Of a stretch of DNA of 64,000 bases, positions 35,215 to 44,460 are shown piece by piece. The translations under genes and the position numbers were made by a program. The notes beneath the pieces were generated by a model. That model did no database searches. It worked only from the letters and a program-made list of their open reading frames with translations, and had not been told where the DNA came from. The stretch's first letter is position 1. Every line of letters begins with the position of its first letter. This DNA is from Sulfidibacterium sp964549335 (GTDB lineage Bacteria; Bacteroidota; Bacteroidia; Bacteroidales; F082), in assembly GCA_964549335.1 (NCBI GenBank), contig CAZJUQ010000050.1, forward strand, positions 114,713 through 178,712. Reading direction: 5' to 3'.

Positions 35215-37088
35215 TACTTTATTGTTTTTTCGGCTTTTAAAATAGCATCCAAAGCTTCGGAATATATTTGTTCCATTTTATCTTTTGCCGAGCCGGGAGC
35301 AAACCGAGCAAATTCGATATCGTTCAGTATTTTAATAAACATATCAACGGTATTGCTGTCGGCGTTAGCATTTTCCAGTTTTTCTTTCACGGTTTCCATT
35401 GACAATCCGGCTTGCGGAATGTTGAATTTATCGGAAATGTATCCCCACAAGGCGTGTGCCACCTCTTCGTAAAAAGCTTTGTCGTCGCCGGCTTTTTTCA
35501 GTTTCATGGCTTTCGAAAGGCGGTTTCTTGCCATTTTGTGCGCCTTTTTGTTTTTTACCGATACAATATTATTACGTCTTTTTCTACTGTTTTTTACTAT
35601 TATAATAGTAAGCAATAATATGATAACGGGCAGTGCCAAAAGGGTGTAATAGAGGTTTGAAGCGAAGAAATATTCACCTTTTTTTCTGAGTTTTCCGCAG
35701 TTTGATTTTATATGATGAATATCGCTGTTCAAAAAGCGTATATCCTCTTGTCCTTGCGAAGTGTAAACCGTTGTGCCGCCTCCTTTTCCCTTGTCGACAT
35801 GTACGAACATGGTGTCCGATTTCAGTTGGTAATATTTATTTTCGTCGGGATTGAAAAAGCTGAATTTTACCGGTGGAATTATAAAGTCGCCGGGATTACG
35901 CGGAACTACTACATATTCAAATTTTTTTCTTCCCGAGATACCGAAAGCCGTGGCATTGATTTTTTTTGTGATTTTCGGTTCGTATGTGTCGAAATCGGTA
36001 GGCCATTGTACCTTCGGGGCTTCAATGAGTTCTATGTTTCCCCGTCCCGAGATGGAGATGTCGAGTGTTAATGCATCGTTGGTGGTAAGTTTGTTTCTGT
36101 CGAGTGTCGATTTGAATGTAAAACTGCCCACGGCACCCGAAAATCCCGCCGGTTTATCTTTTTGCGGCAACGGTTTTACGTTTAATACAATGGGTTTTGA
36201 ACGCAGTATTTTTTTTATGGTTTTAACGTTGTTATTAAAAAACGGGTCGTTAAAGAAGTCTTCAAAAGGGTCGTATCCTCGCGAATGGCGTTTTCGTTGT
36301 ACCCTTATTTGAACGTTACATTCGAGTTCCATGGGTTCGATGGTGAGTTTTCCGGTTTTTTGCGGAAAAAGAGCTGTTTTTTTGATTTCGGCCACAACAT
36401 ATTGTTCGCCGTTTATTATCCTGTTTTGTTGTTTTAACGGGGCATTATCGTCAAGTAAATCTTTGGACCAAAAGCCGTCGAAAGAAGGCATTTTTTTAAA
36501 GTTCAAATTCGAAGTGGGTACTTTGGTGTAAATTTCGTATGTTAAAATTACCTGTTGTCCGAGGTATGGCGATGTGTTGTTTACCTTGGCTTTAATAAAG
36601 ATATCGTCGGGTGACAGCACCGTTCCGCTTTGTGAGGAGCTGTTTTGTCTTGTATTTCCTGCATTGGGGTTATTGTTTTGTGTTGTTGCGCTGCCCGACA
36701 TTACAGCTTTAACGGTAAGTTTGTTCGAGGTTATTCTTTTTCCGTTAACGGTGACGGCTGCCGGCGAGATGTGAAATACTCCCTCTTTGACGGCCTGGAC
36801 GTAAAAAGAGTATGTGACGGTGTGCGATTGGCTAATATGTCCGTTGATAAATTGAACACTTGAACTCGATGATATATTTGGTCCGGAAAGCACTTGCAAG
36901 CCACCGAAATCGGGAGCTTCGAAACTGCCTCTTTCACCATTCAATTGGTAAACGACCTGAAAAGTTTCGCCTACACTTACCACCTTTTTGGTACTGCCTT
37001 GTAGTCTGATATTACCGTTTCCCGCAAAAATTTCGGCGGTGGTTATCAGAATTACAAGCAATATTCCCGGCAGTCGTTTCTTCATCAT
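35214..37088 (-). CDS. batD: BatD: oxygen-tolerance membrane protein
   Basis: 624 residues. A signal peptide (TTAEIFA) is followed by a large periplasmic part made of Ig-like strands (about 22-440). The start of this part, VSVGETFQVVYQLNG, is typical of the BatD family. A single transmembrane helix (about 465-490, LPVIILLLTIIIV) leads to a cytoplasmic helical tail. A run of serine and asparagine residues lies at 140-155. BatD probably anchors a membrane complex with the VWA proteins BatA and BatB; the exact role is not known. The gene is 97 bases downstream of batC. Confidence 0.88.
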   Translation of the reverse strand: MMKKRLPGILLVILITTAEIFAGNGNIRLQGSTKKVVSVGETFQVVYQLNGERGSFEAPDFGGLQVLSGPNISSSSSVQFINGHISQSHTVTYSFYVQAVKEGVFHISPAAVTVNGKRITSNKLTVKAVMSGSATTQNNNPNAGNTRQNSSSQSGTVLSPDDIFIKAKVNNTSPYLGQQVILTYEIYTKVPTSNLNFKKMPSFDGFWSKDLLDDNAPLKQQNRIINGEQYVVAEIKKTALFPQKTGKLTIEPMELECNVQIRVQRKRHSRGYDPFEDFFNDPFFNNNVKTIKKILRSKPIVLNVKPLPQKDKPAGFSGAVGSFTFKSTLDRNKLTTNDALTLDISISGRGNIELIEAPKVQWPTDFDTYEPKITKKINATAFGISGRKKFEYVVVPRNPGDFIIPPVKFSFFNPDENKYYQLKSDTMFVHVDKGKGGGTTVYTSQGQEDIRFLNSDIHHIKSNCGKLRKKGEYFFASNLYYTLLALPVIILLLTIIIVKNSRKRRNNIVSVKNKKAHKMARNRLSKAMKLKKAGDDKAFYEEVAHALWGYISDKFNIPQAGLSMETVKEKLENANADSNTVDMFIKILNDIEFARFAPGSAKDKMEQIYSEALDAILKAEKTIK

Positions 37089-37185
37089 TTTAATTTTTTC
37101 AAAAAATTCATTTATATTTTAATGTGCCTTTTTATCAAATATTGTGCTACACTTCCTTTTGTTTAACAAATATTAAAAAAGAGCA

Positions 37186-37998
37186 TTACCAATCAATAAC
37201 TTTTGTTTTGTGATGTGCCGCCTTGGCTTTTTGGCGTTGCAGCTTTTGCAAAGTCTTTTTTTCATCGTTTTTCAGTGCGTCGAGCATTCGTTTAGCCTCT
37301 TGTTTTGATATTTGTTGTTTTTTTCTCTGTTGTTGCTGTTGTTGTTTTTGTTGGTCTCCTTGTTTGTTTTGTTTTTGTTGGTTTTGCTTATCTTTTTGTT
37401 GTTCTTTTTTCTGTTGTTGATTTTTATTTTTATTATCTTTTTTGTTATCTTTTTTCTTGTCTTGTTTGTTTTTGTCTTGTTTGTTTTTGTCTTGATTTTG
37501 TTTGTTGTTCTTTTTGTTTTTGTTGTTCTTTTTGTTTTTTTGTTGTTGTTTTTGTTGCTGTTGTTGTTTTTTCAGTTTTTTACGGGCATATTCAAGGTTG
37601 TATTTGGCTGCCGAATCGTCAGGATTAAGTCTCAGGGCATTTTTGTAAGCCTCAATACTTTTTTGGTATTGTTTCAGGTTTAACAGTGAATTTCCTTTGT
37701 TGTACCAAGCTTTGGCTTTAATATTATTATCTTTAGCGGTAGTTGCCACATCGGTAAAGATGCTGTCGGCATCTTTAAAGTTTTTATCTTTATAGAAAGC
37801 GTCGCCGAGGTTAAATTTAGGTTTGTAATAGCCGGGATTTTTGTCGATGGCTTTTTTGTATTTTACTTCCGCTTCCGAAAATTTGTTTTGTTGGTATGCA
37901 TTGTTACCTTTGCGTACCAGCTTTTTAGCCGATTGTCCCGGCGATAGGGCGGCGATAAGAAGAAAGCCTGATATCAAAATATATTTTACCTTTTTCAT
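37186..37998 (-). CDS. batC: BatC-like TPR protein with long Lys/Gln/Asn-rich tail
   Basis: 270 residues. Signal peptide (IAALSPGQS), four TPR units (about 25-140; AWYNKGNSLLNLKQYQKSIEAYKNALRLNP is a clear one), then a low-complexity block of Lys, Gln, Asn and Asp at 141-230, and a short helical end. The tail makes plus-strand frames here look like leucine-rich membrane proteins; those are artefacts. BatC TPR proteins likely bind partners in the Bat complex. The tail is highly basic, so it may touch nucleic acid, peptidoglycan or an acidic surface; this is speculation. Starts 3 bases after the batB stop. Confidence 0.85.
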   Translation of the reverse strand: MKKVKYILISGFLLIAALSPGQSAKKLVRKGNNAYQQNKFSEAEVKYKKAIDKNPGYYKPKFNLGDAFYKDKNFKDADSIFTDVATTAKDNNIKAKAWYNKGNSLLNLKQYQKSIEAYKNALRLNPDDSAAKYNLEYARKKLKKQQQQQKQQQKNKKNNKNKKNNKQNQDKNKQDKNKQDKKKDNKKDNKNKNQQQKKEQQKDKQNQQKQNKQGDQQKQQQQQQRKKQQISKQEAKRMLDALKNDEKKTLQKLQRQKAKAAHHKTKVIDW

Positions 37999-38001
37999 TT
38001 T

Positions 38002-39036
38002 TTACTGTTTTCCAAAAATGTTAAACTTGTCAGCCCATTTTGATTTACGTTCCGAAACCATTACTTCCAATATCAAAAACAGTAGTGCCAATGCCAGATA
38101 AATTTGAAACCTGTCTTCGTAATCGGTAAATTGTTTTGTTTCTATCTCCTTTTTTTGGATTTTATTTATGTCGTTATAAATTTTCGTGAGACCAACACCG
38201 GCATTGTTTGCTCTGGCGTAGGAACCGTTTCCTGCGGCGGCAATTTTTTGAAGCATCTCTTCGTTGAGTTTTGTAATTACGGTACTACCTTTTTGGTCTT
38301 TTTTAAACCCGCTGCGGTTTCCGTATTTGTCTTTAATGGGGATAGGGGCACCTTCGGGGAGTCCCATACCGATGGTAAAAACTTTAATTCCTTTTTCCGC
38401 TGCTGCTTTTGCGGCTCCAACGGCGTCGTCTTCGTGGTTTTCGCCGTCGGTAATAATTACAATGGCTTTGTTGTGTTTGTCGTTGTCGAACGAAGAGGCG
38501 GCAAGGTTAATGGCGGCGCCAATAGCCGTGCCTTGCGAGGGGACAATACGGGTGTCTATTGCCGATAGAAAGAGTTTGGCGGCACCGTAGTCGGTGGTTA
38601 AAGGCAGTTGTTTATAGGCATTTCCCGCAAATACTACAATTCCTATGCGGTCGCCTTCCAATTTGTCGATGAGGTTTGAGATTGCCATTTTGGCACGTTC
38701 CAACCTGTTGGGTTTAATATCTTCTGCAAGCATTGAGTTTGATACGTCGAGAGCGATAAATATGTCGATGCCTTCGCGTTTTACTTTTTCGAGTTTTGAG
38801 CCTATTCGGGGGTCAACAATTCCGATTACCAAAAAGATGAATGCCAGTACCAGTAAGATGAATTTCATCAAAGGTTTGGAGTAAGACCTTTGTTCTATTA
38901 GTCTTTCCACCGTTTTGTCGTCACCGATAATGTGTTGGGCTTTTTTCTTCCACTTATTGTAATACCAATACAAAAACAACAGGAAAAACAGGAGTAACAA
39001 CGCCCAAAAAAATTCTATATGTGCAAATCGTATCAT
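38002..39036 (-). CDS. batB: BatB: von Willebrand factor A membrane protein
   Basis: 344 residues. Two N-terminal transmembrane helices (about 8-25 and 55-75), a VWA domain with a complete MIDAS (DVSNSM near 95, then the Thr in the TDYGAAK region and DGENHEDD) and a C-terminal helix (LALALLFLILEVMV). It binds divalent metal at the MIDAS and probably pairs with BatA. The neighbours on both sides are bat genes. 16 bases after the batA stop. Confidence 0.9.
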   Translation of the reverse strand: MIRFAHIEFFWALLLLFFLLFLYWYYNKWKKKAQHIIGDDKTVERLIEQRSYSKPLMKFILLVLAFIFLVIGIVDPRIGSKLEKVKREGIDIFIALDVSNSMLAEDIKPNRLERAKMAISNLIDKLEGDRIGIVVFAGNAYKQLPLTTDYGAAKLFLSAIDTRIVPSQGTAIGAAINLAASSFDNDKHNKAIVIITDGENHEDDAVGAAKAAAEKGIKVFTIGMGLPEGAPIPIKDKYGNRSGFKKDQKGSTVITKLNEEMLQKIAAAGNGSYARANNAGVGLTKIYNDINKIQKKEIETKQFTDYEDRFQIYLALALLFLILEVMVSERKSKWADKFNIFGKQ

Positions 39037-39052
39037 CTTCTTTAAAAAATTT

Positions 39053-40054
39053 TTACGGCAAACGTTTAAAATATAAATACCTTAAAGAAACCTCAATTAT
39101 AAAAAGCACAAATGCCAATAAGGCAAAGGGGAAAAACTGTTCGTGTTTTTTTCTGAATTCCTGAACGTCGATTTTCGATTTTTCCAATTTGTCGATATCG
39201 TTAAAGATAGCTTTCAACTTGTTGTTATTTGTAGCTCTGAAGTATTTTCCGCCTGTTTTTTCGGCAATTTTTTTCAAAAGGTTTTCATCTATTTGCACTT
39301 TCATTTGTTGTATTTGTGTGCCGAAAGGAGTTTGTACCGGATAAGGAGCATAACCGACGGTACCTATTCCGATGGTATAGACTCTTATTCCGTAGAGTTT
39401 TGCCATTTCGGCGCCCGACAGTGGGTCAACCGATCCCGAATTATTAACGCCGTCGGTAAGTAATATTATAACTTTCGATATTGCTTTTGAATCTTTCAGG
39501 CGGCTGACTCCCGTTGCGAGTCCGTCGCCAATGGCGGTGCCGTCTTCTATCATACCGCTTTTAATGTCTTTGAACATGGTTTTTATCATTGCGTGGTCGG
39601 TTGTCAACGGCACTTGCGTAAAAGCTTCGCCGCTGAAGATTACCACGCCCACCCTGTCGTTGGGGCGTTTTGATATGAAGTTAAGAGCTATGTTTTTTGC
39701 CGCTTCGAGACGGTCGGGTTTAAAATCGCGTGCAAGCATACTGCTCGACACATCGAGTGCCAAAACAATATCGATTCCTTCAATGCTTATGTTTTGTTTT
39801 GAACTTACCGATTGCGGTCGTGCCAGAGCTATAATAAGCAACGATAATATTAACATCCTCAAGACAAATAGCGAATGAACCAGCCTTGCCTTTAACGACG
39901 GTTTTAAATTTTTAAACATTTCCAAACCCGAAAAGCGGATATGCGGCATGCTGTTTTTGTGTTTGTACCAATACCACAACGATAGCAGCGGTATTAGTAC
40001 CAGCAGATATAGATACTCCGGATTTGCCCATGAATCTATTCTAATGTTCATCAT
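39053..40054 (-). CDS. batA: BatA: von Willebrand factor A membrane protein
   Basis: 333 residues with the same layout as BatB: N-terminal membrane helices (about 15-28 and 60-80), VWA domain with MIDAS residues DVSSSM (about 98) and TDGVNNSG, and a C-terminal helix (FALLAFVLFIIEVSLRYL). BatA and BatB are paralogues, about a third identical by eye. The start overlaps the stop of the preceding gene by 4 bases (ATGA), so translation is coupled. Confidence 0.9.
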   Translation of the reverse strand: MMNIRIDSWANPEYLYLLVLIPLLSLWYWYKHKNSMPHIRFSGLEMFKNLKPSLKARLVHSLFVLRMLILSLLIIALARPQSVSSKQNISIEGIDIVLALDVSSSMLARDFKPDRLEAAKNIALNFISKRPNDRVGVVIFSGEAFTQVPLTTDHAMIKTMFKDIKSGMIEDGTAIGDGLATGVSRLKDSKAISKVIILLTDGVNNSGSVDPLSGAEMAKLYGIRVYTIGIGTVGYAPYPVQTPFGTQIQQMKVQIDENLLKKIAEKTGGKYFRATNNNKLKAIFNDIDKLEKSKIDVQEFRKKHEQFFPFALLAFVLFIIEVSLRYLYFKRLP

Positions 40055-41016
40055 TGCTTATCCTCCTCTTTTGTGTTTTCGTTTACCCGGGGGACGAATT
40101 TGGTTTCGTTAACAAAGTCCATGCTGTCGAAAATACTTTGGTCGTTTTCCAAAGCAGTGGGTTGTGCTTTTGCAAATTTTACCAAATCGGCAAGTTCGAA
40201 TACCCGTTTTAGTTTTTCGTAAGCGGTGTCGTTCACATCTTTTTTTGATTTGAGTTCTTCGAAGATTTCACCGGTAGTCATTTCAACGGCATCGAAGTTA
40301 AAGCGCCGTTTCAGGTAAACCCTCATGATATCGGTTAATTCCGAATGATATTCTTTTATTTTGCCGGCTTGCCACAGTTTTTTCAGGCGTAAATTTTCCA
40401 GTTTGTCCAAGGCTTCCACATGAGGCGGCGGCAAGGGTTTGGGTTTTTTTCCGAATACGGGTTTGTTTGCTTTGCGGCGTTTGTAATAATAGATACCGAA
40501 AATTATTAATCCCAACAGAGCAATAATACCCAATACCCACGGCAATACCTCTTCGATGGTTACCGGTTCTTCGAAAGGTGCGACAATGGGACGGAACGGT
40601 TTTGTTGTGTCGACCTCGGGAACGTAAACGTTAAGGTAAACGGGTTCTGTCTCTATGGTGTATTTTGTTGTGTCGTTTTTATGGTGAAAAACAAATTTTA
40701 CGGGTGGCAGTTTGAAATATCCCGAGTCGAAACTCGTTACGGTCAAATGTTGAACAAGTGTTTTTGTATTGTTTGAGAATGAGGTGTCAACATTCGATTT
40801 TTTGATTATTTCGATATGTTGTGACAGGGTGTCGGCAAACTGCGGCCACTCTACCGAAAAGTTTTCGGGCAGTTTTATGCCGATATCGAAACCTATTTGG
40901 TCGCCAATGGTAATGGAGTTGGTATCGGCTTTGGAAAACGCCGTAACCTGTTGTGCTTTGGTGTAAGCTGCAAACCACAACAAAAGAGATGTCAATATAT
41001 ATATTTTGCCTTTCAT
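40051..41016 (-). CDS. Bat-operon membrane protein of unknown function (DUF4381-like)
   Basis: 321 residues. Signal peptide (LLLWFAAYTKAQ), an Ig-like periplasmic part (about 22-155: FSKADTNSITIGDQIGFDIG), one transmembrane helix (about 163-182, VLGIIALLGLIIFGIYYY) and a cytoplasmic helical domain (about 200-300, with LWQAGKIKEYHSELTDIMRVYLKRRF). The arrangement matches DUF4381 proteins, which sit between DUF58 and VWA genes in similar operons. Its strand-TM-helical tail layout also resembles BatD, so it may be a smaller partner of the same complex. Confidence 0.7.
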   Translation of the reverse strand: MKGKIYILTSLLLWFAAYTKAQQVTAFSKADTNSITIGDQIGFDIGIKLPENFSVEWPQFADTLSQHIEIIKKSNVDTSFSNNTKTLVQHLTVTSFDSGYFKLPPVKFVFHHKNDTTKYTIETEPVYLNVYVPEVDTTKPFRPIVAPFEEPVTIEEVLPWVLGIIALLGLIIFGIYYYKRRKANKPVFGKKPKPLPPPHVEALDKLENLRLKKLWQAGKIKEYHSELTDIMRVYLKRRFNFDAVEMTTGEIFEELKSKKDVNDTAYEKLKRVFELADLVKFAKAQPTALENDQSIFDSMDFVNETKFVPRVNENTKEEDKQ

Positions 41017-41026
41017 ATGCTTTTGT

Positions 41027-41902
41027 CTATTTACGCGATTCGCGTTTTTTAAACATATTCATCAGCGGCTGAACGTAGTCTTCGCCGGTATAAACTTTTA
41101 CCATGTCAACCCCTGTTTTTGAGAATAGAGTATCCAACTGTTGCATTTTTTTAAGTGAATATTTTTTTAAAGTGTCTCTAAAGTATTTATTGCCGGTATC
41201 CACCAGAATTATTTCACCTGTTTCGGCATCTTTCATTCTAACGAGTCCTGCGTCGGGAATTTCGGTTTCGCGTTTGTCGGTAACCCTTATTGCAATCAAA
41301 TCGTGTTTATGGTTGGCAATTTGTACGGCTTTGTCGAACCCCTCGTCCATAAAATCGGAGATAAGGAATGCCGTTGAACGTTTTTTTATGACATTGGTAA
41401 GGTACCTCAGGGCTTCGGCAATATTTGTACCGTTTTCTTCGGGGGAAAACTCGATGAGTTCCCTTATTATTCTCAAAATGTGTGAAAGACCTTTTTTGGG
41501 AGGGATAAATTTTTCAATTTTATTGCTGAAAAAGATAACTCCCACTTTATCGTTGTTTTGAATTGCCGAGAAAGATAAAACGGCGGCAATTTCGGTAATG
41601 AGTTCGCGTTTAAGTTGAGATTGTGTTCCGAAGTTGTTGGAACCCGACACGTCGATAATAAGCATAACCGTAAGTTCGCGTTCTTCTTCGAAGATTTTAA
41701 CAAAGGGGTGGTTAAACCTGGCGGTGACATTCCAGTCGATATTACGTATATCGTCGCCGAATTGATATTCTCTCACTTCGCTGAAAGTCATACCGCGTCC
41801 TTTGAACACGCTGTGATACTCACCCGAGAATATCTGTTTCGACAATCCGCGGGTTTTTATCTCTATTTTTCTTACTTTTTTAAACAGGTCTTGCGCTTCC
41901 AC
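41027..41902 (-). CDS. DUF58 domain protein (VWA-like) of the Bat operon
   Basis: 291 residues without a membrane segment. It has the DUF58 signature GRGMTFSEVREYQFGDDIRNIDWNVTARF (about 34-62), then a VWA-like fold (MLIIDVSGSNNFGT) with MIDAS-like DVSGS and a C-terminal SDFMDEGFD. DUF58 proteins work with MoxR ATPases; the pair likely acts as a chaperone that loads metal or assembles the VWA proteins. 36 bases after moxR. Confidence 0.88.
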   Translation of the reverse strand: MEAQDLFKKVRKIEIKTRGLSKQIFSGEYHSVFKGRGMTFSEVREYQFGDDIRNIDWNVTARFNHPFVKIFEEERELTVMLIIDVSGSNNFGTQSQLKRELITEIAAVLSFSAIQNNDKVGVIFFSNKIEKFIPPKKGLSHILRIIRELIEFSPEENGTNIAEALRYLTNVIKKRSTAFLISDFMDEGFDKAVQIANHKHDLIAIRVTDKRETEIPDAGLVRMKDAETGEIILVDTGNKYFRDTLKKYSLKKMQQLDTLFSKTGVDMVKVYTGEDYVQPLMNMFKKRESRK

Positions 41903-41938
41903 TTGTTACCGTTATTAAAATTTGTCAAAATCAAACCG

Positions 41939-42931
41939 TTAAGGTACTTCAACCGAATTGAGTATTTCGTTAATAATATCTTCGGTAGTGATATTTTCGG
42001 CTTCGGCCTCATAAGTAAGTCCTATTCTGTGGCGCATTACGTCGTGAGCCACTGCGCGAACATCTTCGGGTATTACATAGCCACGCCGTTTAATAAAGGC
42101 GTAAGCTTTGGCGGCCAAAGCGAGGTTAATGCTTGCACGAGGCGAAGCGCCGTACGATATCATGCTTTTGAAATTGTTTAATTTGTAGTCGGCGGGATAG
42201 CGCGAAGCAAAAACGATATCGGTGATATAATTCTCAATTTTTTCGTCCAAATACACCTCTTTAACCGTTGCGCGCGCCTTGATAATCTCTTCAGGTTTTA
42301 TTACTGTATTTACATTTGCAACGGTATTGGTGATGTTTTGCCGTAAAATGAGTTTTTCTTCATCTTTTTTAGGGTAATTTATAACCACTTTAAGCATAAA
42401 ACGATCGACTTGAGCTTCGGGCAGCGGGTATGTACCTTCTTGCTCTATAGGGTTTTGAGTGGCCATTACCAAAAAGGGTTCGTCGAGTTTGTAGGTGTTT
42501 TCACCTATGGTAACCTGACGTTCCTGCATGGCTTCGAGCAGGGCGCTTTGCACTTTGGCGGGCGAACGGTTAATTTCGTCGGCAAGGATAAAGTTGGCAA
42601 ATATAGGACCCTTTTTCACCACAAACTCTTCCTTTTTTATGCTGTAAATCATGGTGCCTATCAGGTCGGCCGGCAAAAGGTCGGGCGTAAACTGAATGCG
42701 GCTGAATTTGGCGTCGATAACCCTGGCGAGCGATTTTATGGCAAGGGTTTTTGCCAATCCGGGTACCCCTTCAAGCAAAATATGTCCGTTTGCCAACAGC
42801 CCGATAAGTAACCGTTCGGTCATATGTTTTTGCCCTACGATTACTTTGTTCATTTCCAAATTTATCAGGTCGATAAATCCGCTTTCGTTTTGAATTTTTT
42901 CGTTTAGCTCTCTGATATTTGTTTCTAACAT
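41939..42931 (-). CDS. MoxR-family AAA+ ATPase
   Basis: 330 residues. Walker A GVPGLAKT (residues 55-62), Walker B ILADEI (about 115-120) and a sensor region (MATQNPIEQEGTYPLPEAQVDRFMLK) are all intact. It is the first gene of the bat operon, the usual order being moxR, DUF58, membrane protein, batA to batE. It probably remodels VWA clients at the expense of ATP. An exact -7 element at 42963-42970 suits it as the operon head. Confidence 0.93.
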   Translation of the reverse strand: MLETNIRELNEKIQNESGFIDLINLEMNKVIVGQKHMTERLLIGLLANGHILLEGVPGLAKTLAIKSLARVIDAKFSRIQFTPDLLPADLIGTMIYSIKKEEFVVKKGPIFANFILADEINRSPAKVQSALLEAMQERQVTIGENTYKLDEPFLVMATQNPIEQEGTYPLPEAQVDRFMLKVVINYPKKDEEKLILRQNITNTVANVNTVIKPEEIIKARATVKEVYLDEKIENYITDIVFASRYPADYKLNNFKSMISYGASPRASINLALAAKAYAFIKRRGYVIPEDVRAVAHDVMRHRIGLTYEAEAENITTEDIINEILNSVEVP

Positions 42932-42962
42932 CGTATTAATTTTTTTTCGTTTTTTTCACCTG

Positions 42963-42970
42963 CAAAGATA
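42963..42970 (-). promoter_or_regulatory. -7 promoter element of the moxR-bat operon
   Basis: On the minus strand this reads TATCTTTG followed by C, an exact TAnnTTTG match, 32 bases upstream of the moxR start. Confidence 0.5.
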
Positions 42971-43154
42971 CCAAAGTGCAATATAGCAGGCTGTTAATGT
43001 TTGTTAAAGGGGGGTGGGTATTGATAAAAATGACTTTTATCCATTAAGGATGCATGTCAATTCCGCTTGCCATACATGTAGGCAAAAATGTTGGTATGGT
43101 GTGTATTCGGGTTTATTAACCGGGGAAAGACTATGTTTACGGTTTTTGATGCCG

Positions 43155-43976
43155 TTAAATTTTTCCGCCGTCCTCTTTCATCATTCTCAATTTTATTTTG
43201 GTCATCAATTTTTTTGTGTAAAGCGGAAAATCGGCATTCATTATCCAGTTGTAGTACGACGGTTCTTTTCTGAATACCTCTTCAACGGTTTTGCCTTTGT
43301 GTTTTCCGAAATTAAATACCTCTTGATTGTTTTTGTTGTATATCACCTGTCCCATAAGGTCGGCATTGCGTCGGTGAGCAGAGAATTTGTGCAGGGCGTC
43401 CATGTCGTTTATTACCTGCGAACTTCGTATTCGTTCTTCATCGCTGTTTTTGTCGGGTTTGTACCTGTCGAGTTGAGCTTTGAGGATTTCGTATGTTGCC
43501 ATTGCATCGGCTTCGGCGGAGTGAGCATTTTCAAGGTTTTTACCGAGGTAAAACCTGTATGCCGCTTTTAATGTCCGCGGTTCCATTTTCATAAAAATAT
43601 TTTGCACGTCAATCATTCTTCGGTTCGACACGTCAAAATCGATACCGGCGCGCATAAATTCTTCGACAAGCATGGGAATATCGAACTTAATGGCATTGTA
43701 GCCCGCAAGGTCGCAATTGGCAAGGAAACGTTCCACATCTTTGGCTATTTGTTTAAATGCAGGTTTGTCGTTTACCTCTTCCTGACTGATACCGTGGATG
43801 CTTTCAGCCTCTTCCGAGATTTCGTGTTCCGGATTAATTCGCCATGTTTTTGTCTCTATGGTATTATTCGGGTTTACCTTTATTATGCTAAGCTCTATAA
43901 TACGGTCTTTTGCAACCTTTAACCCCGTGCTTTCAATATCGAGAAATGCAATGGGACGTTTTAAATTCAGTTCCAT
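43155..43976 (-). CDS. DEDDh 3'-5' exonuclease with ExoX-like C-terminal domain
   Basis: 273 residues. The N-terminal exonuclease domain has the DEDDh residues: Exo I in FLDIESTGL (Asp, Glu), Exo II in AGYNAIKFDIPML (Asp) and Exo III with the His in AHSAEADAMATYEIL. The C-terminal part (about 215-273: NFGKHKGKTVEEVFRKEPSYYNWIM) is the ExoX-like or DUF3820-type domain. It likely acts in DNA repair or proofreading, like PolC-type or ExoX nucleases. It is a single gene, divergent from the GroES-like gene. Confidence 0.85.
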   Translation of the reverse strand: MELNLKRPIAFLDIESTGLKVAKDRIIELSIIKVNPNNTIETKTWRINPEHEISEEAESIHGISQEEVNDKPAFKQIAKDVERFLANCDLAGYNAIKFDIPMLVEEFMRAGIDFDVSNRRMIDVQNIFMKMEPRTLKAAYRFYLGKNLENAHSAEADAMATYEILKAQLDRYKPDKNSDEERIRSSQVINDMDALHKFSAHRRNADLMGQVIYNKNNQEVFNFGKHKGKTVEEVFRKEPSYYNWIMNADFPLYTKKLMTKIKLRMMKEDGGKI

Positions 43977-44040
43977 AAATTACTTTGAAAAGTGAGGTGC
44001 GAAAATACAAACTTTATTCTACCATATACTATTCATTAAT

Positions 44041-44048
44041 TATCTTTG
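44041..44048 (+). promoter_or_regulatory. -7 promoter element of the GroES-like gene
   Basis: TATCTTTG followed by CC, exact TAnnTTTG match. The TTG at 44060 would sit only about 5-10 bases from the transcription start, so the ATG at 44066 is the likely start. Confidence 0.5.
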
Positions 44049-44065
44049 CCTAAAAAATTTTGTTT

Positions 44066-44443
44066 ATGAATAAAGAGGTATCAACATCTATCGACAATCT
44101 TATTGTGGTGGGCGACAGGGTTTTGATAAAACCCAAAACGGCAAGTTCGAAAACCGGAGGCGGACTTTTTTTGCCTCCCGGATACAAAGAAAAAGAGGAG
44201 GTACAAAGCGGATATGTAGTTAAAGTTGGCCCGGGTTATCCCATTCCGTTACCTTCCGACGATTTCGACGAACCGTGGAAAAAATCGGAGGAAAAGGTAA
44301 AATATATCCCTTTGCAGGCTAAAACGGGTGATTTGGCTATATTTTTGAAAAAGGGAGCTGTGGAGATTCATTATCAAGGCGAAAAATATTTTATCGTTCC
44401 GCAACATTCGATACTGCTTTTGGAGCGTTACGACGAACAATAA
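44066..44443 (+). CDS. GroES-family co-chaperone, divergent
   Basis: 125 residues from the ATG at 44066. The Cpn10 fold is evident: LIVVGDRVLIKPKTAS near the start, a mobile-loop-like KTGGGLFLPP (hydrophobic FLP tip) and VQSGYVVKVGPGYPIP, then YIPLQAKTGDLAIFLKKGA and a PQHSILLLERYD end. A charged insertion (about 62-85) makes it longer than GroES (about 97). No GroEL is adjacent. It probably works with a housekeeping GroEL, or binds another partner. The promoter at 44041 is its own; the substrate-binding lipoprotein gene begins 17 bases downstream. Confidence 0.8.
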   Translation: MNKEVSTSIDNLIVVGDRVLIKPKTASSKTGGGLFLPPGYKEKEEVQSGYVVKVGPGYPIPLPSDDFDEPWKKSEEKVKYIPLQAKTGDLAIFLKKGAVEIHYQGEKYFIVPQHSILLLERYDEQ

Positions 44444-44460
44444 TCCCCGGTATTTTGATT

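Noticed and set aside
37312..37683. Plus-strand leucine/phenylalanine-rich membrane-like ORF
   Set aside because: It is the antisense image of the Lys/Gln/Asn-rich tail of batC, which has a signal peptide and TPR context on the real strand.
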